Part shown: positions 21,419 to 29,260 of the stretch, piece after piece
Layout of the letters: every line of letters begins with the position of its first letter
How positions within the stretch are numbered: the first letter of the stretch is position 1
Notes under the pieces: model-generated
Database searches by the model: none
Seen by the model: the letters and a program-made list of their open reading frames with translations, nothing else
Told to the model about the DNA's origin: nothing
Position numbers and translations under genes: made by a program
Source: a virus
Reading direction: 5' to 3' (one strand)
Virus record (IMG/VR): IMGVR_UViG_3300042898_000256
Location: 1 to 37,223 of that record
Length of the DNA stretch: 37,223 nucleotides

Positions 21419-22045
21419 TCATCTAGCGTGCCACCACGACTTACCCATCCATATGGCAGTGACCATGTGGATGGATACGTTGTGCTTGGCCGCAATGTCT
21501 TTGCGTTTTTCGCCTCTTTGTTTTGCGTACCAGATGTCTTTGGCTTGATCAAAACTCAATTTTTTCGACTTGCCAAGTTCATACAGCGCGTGTTGGCTAT
21601 TTCCTGCGGGCGACATGTATTCCAAATTTTTGACGCAGTTGTTAGCCTTGTTGCCGTCTTTGTGATTTATCCAAGCATTGTGTGGTCTGCCGCCCAAAAA
21701 CGCTTCAGCAACTGCGGTATGAATGGCTTTGTGAGTGTGCTCCCCATCGACCGACAAAGTAACAAACCAGTAACCATCTTTGCGCAGCGCGGGCGCAAGC
21801 ACATGGTTGGCGTCCACGTAAGCAAGCCCACGAACAATCTTTCCTATGGTCATTTGACTAACACCAAACAACGCAGCTACTTTTCGCTGGCTTTTTTCCT
21901 TGGTGTAACTGGTCTTAATTGCCTCCAATTGATCTGGCGTAAACCGCTGGTGAAACTTCCCTCGGGAACTGACCCGGCGTACAATTCCTTCGTTGCTTAC
22001 CTCGTAGTCGCTGTCATGTCCTACAAGTGGTTTCCATTCAATCAT
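21419..22045 (-). CDS. HNH homing endonuclease with NUMOD4 and two HTH segments
   Basis: This 208-residue protein is encoded against the late operon, between gp4-like and gp10-like genes. Residues 4-25 form a NUMOD4 motif (WKPLVGHDSDYEVSNEGIVRRV). The HNH core is at about 115-152: EAFLGGRPHNAWINHKDGNKANN, then NLEYMSP. Two helix-turn-helix-like segments flank the core: QRKVAALFGVSQMTIGKIVRG near 52-72 and RKDIAAKHNVSIHMVTAIWMG near 181-201. They probably help recognise target DNA. AAGGAG lies before the ATG. Such free-standing enzymes cut alleles lacking the insertion and spread by repair. It is the only leftward gene in the late region and is almost certainly a mobile intruder. Confidence 0.9.
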   Translation of the reverse strand: MIEWKPLVGHDSDYEVSNEGIVRRVSSRGKFHQRFTPDQLEAIKTSYTKEKSQRKVAALFGVSQMTIGKIVRGLAYVDANHVLAPALRKDGYWFVTLSVDGEHTHKAIHTAVAEAFLGGRPHNAWINHKDGNKANNCVKNLEYMSPAGNSQHALYELGKSKKLSFDQAKDIWYAKQRGEKRKDIAAKHNVSIHMVTAIWMGKSWWHAR

Positions 22046-22066
22046 AGTGTGGCTCCTTGCTGCGGT

Positions 22067-22080
22067 AGGAGTATATCATA
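22067..22080 (+). promoter_or_regulatory. SD followed by ATA, likely non-canonical start of the gp10-like gene
   Basis: AGGAG at 22067-22071 is followed after six bases by ATA at 22078 in the frame of the gp10-like protein. The nearest canonical start, ATG at 22141, lacks a comparable SD. No ATG, GTG or TTG is available between the in-frame TAG at 22066 and 22141. Confidence 0.55.
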
Positions 22081-23616
22081 AAGTCCCCTATACTTGGATC
22101 GTCATACGTCACCCGCAGCATCAACGCTGCGGATGCCCGCATGGTCAACCTGTTCCCAGAAATTGTGCCCGAGGCTGGCAAAGAACCTGCGTTCCTGAAC
22201 CGCGCCCCCGGCCTCAACCTGCTCAACACGATCGGCAATGGCCCGATCCGTGGCCTGTGGGCATTCTCGTCAAACGATGGCACAGGCTTTGTGGTGTCGG
22301 GCACCCAGTTGTTCAAGATCGACAACGCCTACACCCCCACACTGATCGGCAACGTGGCAGGAACTGGCCCTGTCAGCATGGCCGACAACGGCACACAGTT
22401 GTTCATTGCCTGCAATGGCCCCAGCTTCATCTACAACGCCGACACAAACGCATTTGGTCAGATCACTGACCCGGACTTCCCTGGTGCAGTGACTGTGGCC
22501 TATCTGGACGGCTACTTTGTGTTCAACGAGCCGAACAGCCAGAAGATGTGGGTCACAGCCCTTTTGGACGGTACGTCCATCGACCCACTGGAGTTTGCCA
22601 GCACCGAAGGGTCACCTGACGGCCTGGTGGCTGTGATTGCCAACTTCCGCGAGGTCTGGGCCTTTGGCACGAACTCAATTGAAGTCTGGTCTGACACCGG
22701 TGCGCTTGACTTCCCTCTTGAGCGCATCCCCGGCGCATTCAATGAGTTGGGCTGCGCTGCCCCCTACTCTATCGCCAAGATGGACAACGGCCTGTTCTGG
22801 CTTGGCCGTGACCGCCGTGGGCAAGGCATGGTCTACCGGGCCAACGGTTACGCTGGTCAGCGCATCTCGACACATGCTGTCGAGTGGCAAATTCAGCAGT
22901 ACGCTGACATCACTGACGCCATCGGGTACACGTACCAGCAAGACGGCCACAACTTCTACGTGCTCATCTTTCCCACGGCCAACACCACATGGGTGTACGA
23001 TGCCGCCACACAGGCATGGCACGAGAGGGCAGGGTTTGTCAATGGTGCGTTTACCCGTCACCGCAGCAACTGCCAGATGTCGTTTAACAACAAGATCGTT
23101 GTGGGTGACTTTGAGAACGGCAACATTTACTCGTTTGACTTGGAAGACTACTCGGACAACGGGCAGATCCAAAAGTGGCTGCGCTCGTGGAGAGCACTGC
23201 CCACCGGTCAGAACAATCTGAAGCGCACCGCGCACCACAGCCTCCAGCTTGACTGCGAGTCGGGTACTGGTTTGAATGGATTTACAAGGGTTGAAAATAT
23301 CTATCTGCAAACCGAATCGGACGATTACTTAGTCACCGAGGCTGATGACAGACTTATTGCGGAACAGCAAACAGTTATCACGCAAGGCAGCGACCCACAG
23401 GTCATGCTGCGATGGAGCGACGATGGTGGGCACACATGGTCCAACGAGCACTGGATCAGCATCGGCAAGATCGGTGAGTACTATCGCCGTGCCATCTGGC
23501 GCAGACTGGGCATGACTCTGAAGCTGCGTGATCGCGTCTACGAGGTGTCGGGCACCGACCCCGTAAAGATCGCCATCATGGGCGCAGAACTGATCCTGAG
23601 TCCGACCAATGCTTAA
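22078..23616 (+). CDS. Packaged-DNA stabilisation/tail protein, P22 gp10-like
   Basis: This protein should form the hub between the gp4-like ring and the tail needle or spikes, keeping DNA in the head. With the ATG at 22141 it would be 491 residues, beginning MVNLFPEIVPEAGKEPAFL. The in-frame sequence before that codes KSPILGSSYVTRSINAADAR, which is the usual start of this family, so I extend it to 22078, where an ATA codon follows a good SD; that gives 512 residues. The rest shows family features such as APGLNLLNTIGNGPIRGLW and WLGRDRRGQGMVYRANGYAGQRISTHAVEW. The neighbouring HNH gene may have altered the original start. A real ATG lost by mutation or assembly error is the alternative. Confidence 0.85.
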   Translation: MKSPILGSSYVTRSINAADARMVNLFPEIVPEAGKEPAFLNRAPGLNLLNTIGNGPIRGLWAFSSNDGTGFVVSGTQLFKIDNAYTPTLIGNVAGTGPVSMADNGTQLFIACNGPSFIYNADTNAFGQITDPDFPGAVTVAYLDGYFVFNEPNSQKMWVTALLDGTSIDPLEFASTEGSPDGLVAVIANFREVWAFGTNSIEVWSDTGALDFPLERIPGAFNELGCAAPYSIAKMDNGLFWLGRDRRGQGMVYRANGYAGQRISTHAVEWQIQQYADITDAIGYTYQQDGHNFYVLIFPTANTTWVYDAATQAWHERAGFVNGAFTRHRSNCQMSFNNKIVVGDFENGNIYSFDLEDYSDNGQIQKWLRSWRALPTGQNNLKRTAHHSLQLDCESGTGLNGFTRVENIYLQTESDDYLVTEADDRLIAEQQTVITQGSDPQVMLRWSDDGGHTWSNEHWISIGKIGEYYRRAIWRRLGMTLKLRDRVYEVSGTDPVKIAIMGAELILSPTNA

Positions 23617-24025
23617 CCCCATCATCACGCCTCCACGGGAACCGCTGGTTGACCCCAACACGGGCTTGATTAGCAGGGCGTGGTACTTGTTCTTCTTGTC
23701 GCTGAACAACGTAGCGAACGATGTCGTAAACGACCCCGTTGTCGGTCCTAGTGCTGAGTCGCTGATTGCCAGCTATGACGCAGTGCTTCAGACGCTAACG
23801 CAGGAAGTGCAGACACAGCCAAGCTCCAGCGATCTAGTGTCGCAAGTGGCTGAGATGCAAAAGCAGATTGAGGCGTTGTCGTTGATACCTGCCCAAGTAA
23901 CCGCTATGCTGGCTCAATTGGCCGATGTGAGCGCCATGAACCCATCGGACGGCGACAAGCTGATCTACGATGCAACCCTAGGTAAGTGGAAGCAAGACTC
24001 CCGCAGCTACCTGATGCTTGAATAA
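23609..24025 (+). CDS. Hypothetical tail-region protein in the gp26 (needle) position, 138 aa
   Basis: The 138-residue protein overlaps the end of the gp10-like gene by eight bases. It starts MLNPIITPPREPLVDPNTGLISRAWYLFFLSLNN, a pattern common in small tail-region proteins, followed by a predicted coiled coil (SLIASYDAVLQTLTQEVQTQ, VSQVAEMQKQIEALSL) and a short C-terminal domain. In P22 the gene after gp10 is the tail needle gp26, a trimeric coiled-coil fibre. A needle-like role is therefore possible here, but the sequence is shorter and the similarity is only in shape. The final DLIYDATLGKWKQ-type segment recalls small fibre domains. Confidence 0.65.
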   Translation: MLNPIITPPREPLVDPNTGLISRAWYLFFLSLNNVANDVVNDPVVGPSAESLIASYDAVLQTLTQEVQTQPSSSDLVSQVAEMQKQIEALSLIPAQVTAMLAQLADVSAMNPSDGDKLIYDATLGKWKQDSRSYLMLE

Positions 24026-24037
24026 GGAGAAACCCTA

Positions 24038-24373
24038 ATGACCGTCATCGTCAAGAATCTGGTGCCATCGAAAGATGTGGCAAACAGCCAGACAACCCAG
24101 TACACCGCCAACGGTGTGACCACGATCATCGACAAGTTCACTGCGACCAATTACAGCGCCAGTGCTGCCACGATCTCGGTCAACCTGGTCACAACCGCAG
24201 GCTCTGCTGGCAACAGCAACCTGATCACCAAGACCAAGGCGCTTCAGCCGTCCGAGGTCTACACGTTTCCCGAGTTGGTCGGACAAGTTTTGAACCCCGG
24301 CGACTTCATCAGTACAATTGCCGGAACCGCCACCGCCATCAACATGCGCGTCAGCGGACGCGAAGTGACATAA
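24038..24373 (+). CDS. Hypothetical virion protein in the gp14 position, 111 aa
   Basis: This beta-rich protein of 111 residues follows a good AAGGAG SD. It contains VANSQTTQYTANGVTTIIDKFTATNYSASAATISVNLVT and ALQPSEVYTFPELVGQVLNPGDFIST in shorter diagnostic pieces, a style common to small phage proteins with a jelly-roll or Ig-like fold, often annotated as hypothetical. In P22 this position is held by gp14, which helps assembly of the ejection proteins, but there is no clear sequence match here. It may instead be a minor virion component. Confidence 0.6.
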   Translation: MTVIVKNLVPSKDVANSQTTQYTANGVTTIIDKFTATNYSASAATISVNLVTTAGSAGNSNLITKTKALQPSEVYTFPELVGQVLNPGDFISTIAGTATAINMRVSGREVT

Positions 24374-24383
24374 GGAGATCGAA

Positions 24384-25088
24384 ATGGTCTGGAACTTACT
24401 TATCCCCGCAGGTGCGGCATTACTCGGTGGCGCAATGCAATCACGGGCTGCTGGTAAAGCAGCAGCTACTTCTGCTGCGGCCTCAGACAGAGCCAGTGAT
24501 GCGCAGCGCGAGATGTTTGAGCGTAACGTCGAGTTGAACGCTCCGTTTCGTGAAGCTGGCATTAATGCTCTGAACAAACTAGTGCCGCTAACCGAATATC
24601 AAAACTTCGGCATGGACCAGTTTCAACAAGACCCCGGTTATGCGTTTCGTATGTCCGAGGGGATGAAAGGTCTGGAGCGATCCGCTGCTGCTCGTGGTGG
24701 CCTACTGTCGGGCGGCACTCTTAAAGGCATCCAGCGGTACGGTCAAGACCTCGCATCGCAAGAATTTCAAAACGCATTTAACCGATACGGCATTGAGCGA
24801 GAGCGCCGAATGGCTCCCTTGCAGTCATTGGCCGGTGTTGGTCAAACTACATCGCAACAACTTGGTGCAGCCGGTACGCAGTTTGCCAACACAATGGGTA
24901 ACATTGGCATGAACCAAGCCAATGTGCAGGGCAACGCCGCAATGGCTCGTGCATCGGCTTACGGTAACACACTGAACCAACTTTCTGGTTTGGCAGGAGG
25001 TTACTTCGGACGATCTGGTGGTGGAACAGCGTCCGGCATTGGGTCGAACACTTACAGCGGCCAAGGCCCATATGGGTACGCACCGTAA
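24384..25088 (+). CDS. DNA ejection/transfer protein, P22 gp7-like
   Basis: This 234-residue protein is probably carried in the head and injected to form a channel for DNA entry. The N-terminus (LLIPAGAALLGGAMQSRAAGKAAATSAAASDRASDAQ) is hydrophobic and Ala-rich. The central stretch FQQDPGYAFRMSEGMKGLERSAAARGGLLSGGTLKGIQRYGQDLASQEFQNAFNRY is a highly recognisable phage ejection-protein motif (quoted here in parts: DPGYAFRMSEGMKGLERSAA and GGTLKGIQRYGQDLAS). The C-terminal third is Gly/Asn/Gln-rich. The gene order portal, coat, gp4, gp10, then gp7, gp20, gp16 types agrees with P22. AAGGAG precedes the start. Confidence 0.8.
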   Translation: MVWNLLIPAGAALLGGAMQSRAAGKAAATSAAASDRASDAQREMFERNVELNAPFREAGINALNKLVPLTEYQNFGMDQFQQDPGYAFRMSEGMKGLERSAAARGGLLSGGTLKGIQRYGQDLASQEFQNAFNRYGIERERRMAPLQSLAGVGQTTSQQLGAAGTQFANTMGNIGMNQANVQGNAAMARASAYGNTLNQLSGLAGGYFGRSGGGTASGIGSNTYSGQGPYGYAP

Positions 25089-25098
25089 AGGAAAAACT

Positions 25099-26373
25099 AT
25101 GGCGCTCGATTTCAACCTACTCCGACCCACAGGTGGTCCTAACCCGGTCAATGCGTTCTTGCAAGGTCAGCAGGGCGCAATGGACCGTGAGTTGGCGCGG
25201 CAAAAAGCAGCGCAAGACCAAGAGATGAACGCGCTGCGGATGCAGCAAGTTCGCGGCGCAATTGGTCAGCAAGAGCGCGAGGTTAAATCTCAAGCTGCTG
25301 CTCAAAAAACCGGCATGTTTCGTGAGCGCCTGCTTCGCGCCCGCACACCAGATGATGCGCGACGTTTAGTGCAGATGCAGTATGCCGATCCTGACTTGGC
25401 ACCCTTGCTTTCGCAAGCCTCAACACTTGAGCAAGCCCTTGCGGAAATTTCAGACGACCCGACTGAGTTTGAAAAATTCAAGCAAATTGAAGCTCAGGGT
25501 ATGACCGACTATCTCAAGTCGCTTCAGCCAAAGGTGGCAGGCAACGCTGTGTTCTTGCCCGGTGAAAACCGGTTCATTACAGCGCCTCGTGAGCCTGCGC
25601 CTGTTGCGCCCGTCAGACAACCGCCAATGGTTGAAGAATTTGTATTTGCACGCTCGCCAGAAGGCGGTGGTTTCCAAGGTTCGTACCAAGACTTTGTGAT
25701 TGCTCGTGAAGCTGCAAAGCGGGCGCCCGCAGCCCCTCGCGCTGCTGCTGCTGCTGGTGCCGGTGGTGCTGCACCTAAACCAATGACACCAGTGCAATCT
25801 GCAAAAAGGCGTGATCAGCTTGGCAAAGAATTCAAGTCTGCTCAGAATGCGCTGCAAACAACGCAAGACGTTCTTGACTCAATTAATTTTGTTAAAACCG
25901 AACCCGGTCTGTCTAGGGCCACAGGTTTTACCGGCACTCTTTTGCCGTCAATTCCTGAAGGCGCTGCTGCATCGGCTGAAGTACGATTGAAAAACCTTGA
26001 AGGCAAGGTCACAGCACTTGGTAAAGCCCAAGCGGCTTCAACCGGCGCAATTGGATCTATTGCCAACCAAGAATGGAAAATTCTTGCCGATCAAATTGCT
26101 GCGATTGATCGGGCCAAGGGTACTGGGCCATTGCTTAGTCAGTTGGATTTAGTTGAAGCGCAGGCACAGGGTGCTATGGAGCGAATTAAAGACGCATACC
26201 AGCGTCAGTTCGGTGAAGACTTTGAGCAGTTCCCTCAATTTGCCGACTTACCTGTCCCAAGAACAACATTTAAACCACGAGCACCCGCTGGCGGTAAGCC
26301 TGCTGCCGGTGGCGGTCTTAGCGCAGCCGAGCAAGCCGAGTTGGACCAACTCCGTAAACGATTTGGGAAGTAA
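25099..26373 (+). CDS. DNA ejection protein (gp20 position), 424 aa
   Basis: The ATG at 25099 (MALDFNLLRPTGGPNPVNAFL) follows AAAGGA; an earlier in-frame start would lie inside the preceding gene. The first half is a long Gln/Ala/Arg-rich helix (QGAMDRELARQKAAQDQEM and on), followed by PDLAPLLSQASTLEQALAE. The middle is Pro/Ala-rich, and the later part is helical (AQAQGAMERIKDAYQRQFGEDF). Such long helical proteins with no enzyme motif in this position are internal virion proteins injected with DNA, equivalent in order to P22 gp20. Identity by sequence is weak, so the call rests on order and composition. Confidence 0.7.
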   Translation: MALDFNLLRPTGGPNPVNAFLQGQQGAMDRELARQKAAQDQEMNALRMQQVRGAIGQQEREVKSQAAAQKTGMFRERLLRARTPDDARRLVQMQYADPDLAPLLSQASTLEQALAEISDDPTEFEKFKQIEAQGMTDYLKSLQPKVAGNAVFLPGENRFITAPREPAPVAPVRQPPMVEEFVFARSPEGGGFQGSYQDFVIAREAAKRAPAAPRAAAAAGAGGAAPKPMTPVQSAKRRDQLGKEFKSAQNALQTTQDVLDSINFVKTEPGLSRATGFTGTLLPSIPEGAAASAEVRLKNLEGKVTALGKAQAASTGAIGSIANQEWKILADQIAAIDRAKGTGPLLSQLDLVEAQAQGAMERIKDAYQRQFGEDFEQFPQFADLPVPRTTFKPRAPAGGKPAAGGGLSAAEQAELDQLRKRFGK

Positions 26374-26376
26374 GCC

Positions 26377-28524
26377 ATGACACCTCGTGAAGAACTGGCA
26401 GCGTTGCGCCGCATGGCTGAACTGGAAGCAAAAGCTGCCGGTCAGTCAATGGCCGAACCCCAAACCCAACCAAGCGAAATCCCAACACGTCGAAAAGTTG
26501 CCGAGTTTCTCGCTCCGACAGTTGAAGCGTTGGGCACAGCAGGCGGCGCTGTTTTGGGCACTGCTGCTGGCCCGCTAGGCACACTGGCCGGCGCTGGCGC
26601 TGGATTTGCGGGGGCTAAGGAACTGATGCGACTGGCTGCTGGCGACGCTGGTGCTGAGACACTGCCACAGTCGGCCGCACGACAAGCCAAGAACGTGCTT
26701 GAAGGCGCCACAATGGAAGCCTTCGGTCGGGGCGTTGTTGCGCCTGTAATCGGCAAAGGTGCTGAGTATGTCAGCAAGCTGAAAAACGTCAAACTAGACC
26801 AGTACGTCAAAGCGATTGGCGACAAGGGCGACGAAATCGTCAATGCTCTGCGCGGAAAGACGCAGATCGTTCCTGGTACATCTCCTACGGCTGGTGAAGC
26901 CGCAGCGCCCGCAGGTAGCGTGGGCCTTTCGGTGTTGCAGTCTCGTGCCCGCCAAGTGCCCGGCGCAGCCGATATTTACGCATCAAAAGAATCGCAAAAC
27001 ATCGCAGCCCGTCAAGCACAAGAGTCCCGAGCAGTCGCCAAATTTGATGCTGCAAAGCAACGCATTCAGGGCAAAATTGATCGCGGTCTTGTCAACATTA
27101 CACCCGGTGAAGCTGGGGGCGCGTTGATTGATGCAGCCAGAGCCGAGCAGCAAGCCATCAAATCGAATGTGATCCAGCCTGCTTACAAGGCAGCGTTTGA
27201 CGCAGCGGGCGACTCCAAGATCGACGTGTCCAAGGTTGTCAGCGAAGCCGAGCGCATCCTTGACCGCAAACTGTCTGAATTTGCAACCGAGACAGCGCCT
27301 GACACCGTGCGCAAGTTGCGCAGCTTTGTACCCAAGGTTCCCGAAGCAGAAGCAGTGTCGATTGGCAAAGCCGGGTTTAAAACTGCAAAACCACCAACAC
27401 CCCCTCGGGCAACTCCCGAGGCTACCTTATTGCAACTCGATGATGTGCGCAAAGCAATCAATGCAGACATTGCAGCCGCCAGCACCAGCAATGCACCAAT
27501 GGCTGCGACAACGCTGAAAAACCTGCGTGACCTGCACCGTGCGATTGACGATGCTGTTAAGGCAAGTGACACCCTGTCTGATGATGCCAAAGGCTTGTAC
27601 CAAAACGCGCTTGACACATACCGCACACAATATGCGCCCCGGTTTAAGGAAGGCATCAACGCCAACTTGTTCAAACAGACAAGCCTGAAAGAAACAAAGA
27701 TCAAGCCTGAGGATGTGGTCAGCAAGTATTTCCAACCAAAAGGTGAAAGCGAAGCCAAGGACTTTTTGCGCCTGTTCGGCAAAAATGCTGATGCAATGAA
27801 GATCGCAAGAACTGGCATTGAGGATCTGTACCGCCGAGAAGTGACAGATGCAGCGGGTCGAGTGACAACGGATTCACACGCATCATTCATGAAGAAATAC
27901 GCCGAGCCTTTGAAGATTCTTGACGATGCTGGCATGAACATTACACAGCGAGTGGGTGTTGTTGCAAAAGACGCAGCACGACTTGCCAAAATTGAAGAAC
28001 TCGCAAAAGCAAGCGGCAACAAACTAGCGCCTCCGCTGCCTGCCGGTGCCAATTCTTTGGCTGTCGAGAAGCGCATCGGTGAGTTGACCAGCAAGTTCAC
28101 CCCCGAGCAACTGAGCCACGTCAACGCAGTTCGTCAAGATCTGTTGCGCGAGGGTGAGTATCAGCGACTGGTCAAGTCGGGTGCTGATGCTGGTGCTGAC
28201 CTCAGAAGTTTGGCAACCAAGGCTGGTAAAGAATCCGGTCTGCCGCTGCCAAACTTCATCTCTGTGCCAATCACCATTTTCAACAACGTGGTCAAACGAC
28301 TGGCGTTGAGAATGGACGACAAGATCGCGTTGGAGATTGCACGAGAGTTGACCAACCCTGCTGTTGCAGCCGAGCAAATTGAAGCCGCGATGAGGTTGCA
28401 AGCATCCCGCGCTGCCGCGACACCAGGCGCCGGTACTGCTTTGTCACTGGGCGCAACTCGGGCGCTGGGGGCGGAAATGTCAAGACGCGCTGAACCAGTC
28501 AACCAAAACGCCCTTGCACGTTAA
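26377..28524 (+). CDS. Large DNA ejection/internal virion protein (gp16 position), 715 aa
   Basis: This 715-residue protein starts three bases after its neighbour. Residues 45-85 (VEALGTAGGAVLGTAAGPLGTLAGAGAGFAGA) form a Gly/Ala-rich hydrophobic hairpin typical of membrane-active internal virion proteins. The remainder is largely helical with many charged residues, including LDDVRKAINADIAAA and QARQVPGAADIYASKE-type segments found in phage injection proteins. I infer that it crosses or spans the host membrane during DNA entry, as P22 gp16 does. No lysozyme or protease motif is obvious. Its last bases contain the -35 of the lysis promoter candidate. Confidence 0.7.
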   Translation: MTPREELAALRRMAELEAKAAGQSMAEPQTQPSEIPTRRKVAEFLAPTVEALGTAGGAVLGTAAGPLGTLAGAGAGFAGAKELMRLAAGDAGAETLPQSAARQAKNVLEGATMEAFGRGVVAPVIGKGAEYVSKLKNVKLDQYVKAIGDKGDEIVNALRGKTQIVPGTSPTAGEAAAPAGSVGLSVLQSRARQVPGAADIYASKESQNIAARQAQESRAVAKFDAAKQRIQGKIDRGLVNITPGEAGGALIDAARAEQQAIKSNVIQPAYKAAFDAAGDSKIDVSKVVSEAERILDRKLSEFATETAPDTVRKLRSFVPKVPEAEAVSIGKAGFKTAKPPTPPRATPEATLLQLDDVRKAINADIAAASTSNAPMAATTLKNLRDLHRAIDDAVKASDTLSDDAKGLYQNALDTYRTQYAPRFKEGINANLFKQTSLKETKIKPEDVVSKYFQPKGESEAKDFLRLFGKNADAMKIARTGIEDLYRREVTDAAGRVTTDSHASFMKKYAEPLKILDDAGMNITQRVGVVAKDAARLAKIEELAKASGNKLAPPLPAGANSLAVEKRIGELTSKFTPEQLSHVNAVRQDLLREGEYQRLVKSGADAGADLRSLATKAGKESGLPLPNFISVPITIFNNVVKRLALRMDDKIALEIARELTNPAVAAEQIEAAMRLQASRAAATPGAGTALSLGATRALGAEMSRRAEPVNQNALAR

Positions 28525-28541
28525 TACAAATTAGTTAAAAT
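28514..28541 (+). promoter_or_regulatory. Candidate promoter for the lysis genes
   Basis: TTGCAC (28514-28519) and TAAAAT (28536-28541) are spaced by 16 bases, close to a sigma70 promoter. The first lysis-region ATG is at 28557, so the leader would be very short. The same -35 hexamer TTGCAC is used at 34076-34081. Confidence 0.45.
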
Positions 28542-28556
28542 ACGGAACCTTTCATC

Positions 28557-28799
28557 ATGGATGCAGTTATGGCCAATGAGATCGACCCAGTGAAGTATGG
28601 AGTGCTCTGGGAGCGCGTTCAAAATTACGAGCGTAGGTTTGACGAGATGTCCAACAAAATGGACAAAATGGAGTCCAACGTCGAGAAGCTGGTGGCCCTT
28701 GCAAACCAAGGCCGTGGTGGATTCTGGGCTGGAATGGCTTTTGTTTCTATCATTTCCAGCGGGGTAGGGTTTGCCCTAAGTTGGATCAAAGGGCACTAA
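28557..28799 (+). CDS. Holin-like/XhlA-type small membrane protein, 80 aa
   Basis: Residues 10-50 form a coiled coil (YGVLWERVQNYERRFDEMSN, KMDKMESNVEKLVAL) and residues 55-76 a hydrophobic helix (GFWAGMAFVSIISSGVGFALSWI), with a short KGH tail. This order, a soluble coiled coil and then one C-terminal membrane helix, is that of haemolysin XhlA-type proteins that assist phage lysis. The start at 28557 has GGAA at a wide spacing; ATG at 28569 is an alternative. It opens the lysis cassette ahead of a 3-TM holin and an endolysin. Confidence 0.7.
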   Translation: MDAVMANEIDPVKYGVLWERVQNYERRFDEMSNKMDKMESNVEKLVALANQGRGGFWAGMAFVSIISSGVGFALSWIKGH

Positions 28800-28802
28800 G
28801 TT

Positions 28803-29258
28803 ATGGTTGACCTTACCAAAGCCATCGGAGCAGTTGCCGCAAGCGTTGCCGCGCTAGGCGGCAGCTACACGCTGGCCGACAAGTTTGGTTGGCTTGACAG
28901 GGCCATCATTGAGTGGTCGCCTGAGAACTTCAAGATCACGGCAGAAGCCGGTAAGCCTATCAACGTCACTGTTGCGCGGATCAAAAAGCGTGACGACTGC
29001 TCTGTCGAGAGTTTTACACCAAGCATTCGTGATGCGGCAGGCATGGTGCATGAAGCAACCACCACCGCAAGCAAGTTTAGCGGCCCAGCAGGCCCAGAAA
29101 TTGACACCTTCACGTACCAGCTTACGATGGTGCAAAAAGAAAAGATCGCTGATGGCAGGGCCACTTTGCTGGCGACGATTAAATACAAATGCCCAGAGGG
29201 CGAGCGAGTGGTTCAGTACCCGCGCCACCCTAATTTGAGTTTTGACCTAAAGGGGTAA
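28803..29258 (+). CDS. Hypothetical lysis-region protein with N-terminal hydrophobic helix, 151 aa
   Basis: The protein has an Ala/Val-rich hydrophobic segment at about 6-24 (AIGAVAASVAALGGSYTLA), which could be a signal anchor, then a beta-rich soluble domain (NFKITAEAGKPINVTVARIKKRDDCSVESF..., ATLLATIKYKCPEGERVVQYP). Two cysteines (about 62 and 132) could form a disulfide in the periplasm. It lies three bases after the XhlA-like gene and two before the holin. The location suggests an envelope role such as a spanin substitute or lysis regulator, but I recognise no family. Confidence 0.65.
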   Translation: MVDLTKAIGAVAASVAALGGSYTLADKFGWLDRAIIEWSPENFKITAEAGKPINVTVARIKKRDDCSVESFTPSIRDAAGMVHEATTTASKFSGPAGPEIDTFTYQLTMVQKEKIADGRATLLATIKYKCPEGERVVQYPRHPNLSFDLKG

Positions 29259-29260
29259 GC

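Noticed and set aside
20529-21422. Minus-strand open frame of about 297 codons opposite the gp4-like gene
   Set aside because: The gp4-like gene on the plus strand is well supported; this frame has no SD or recognisable domain.
21413-22081. Plus-strand frame of 222 codons across the HNH gene, which might link gp4 to gp10
   Set aside because: It is antisense to a clear NUMOD4-HNH protein, and it ends before the gp10-like frame. I also considered an intron, but an endonuclease antisense to its host gene does not fit a group I intron ORF.
27183-28124. Minus-strand open frame of about 313 codons opposite the large ejection protein
   Set aside because: Ser/Ala/Leu-rich shadow product without start signals; the plus-strand gene has context and proper composition.
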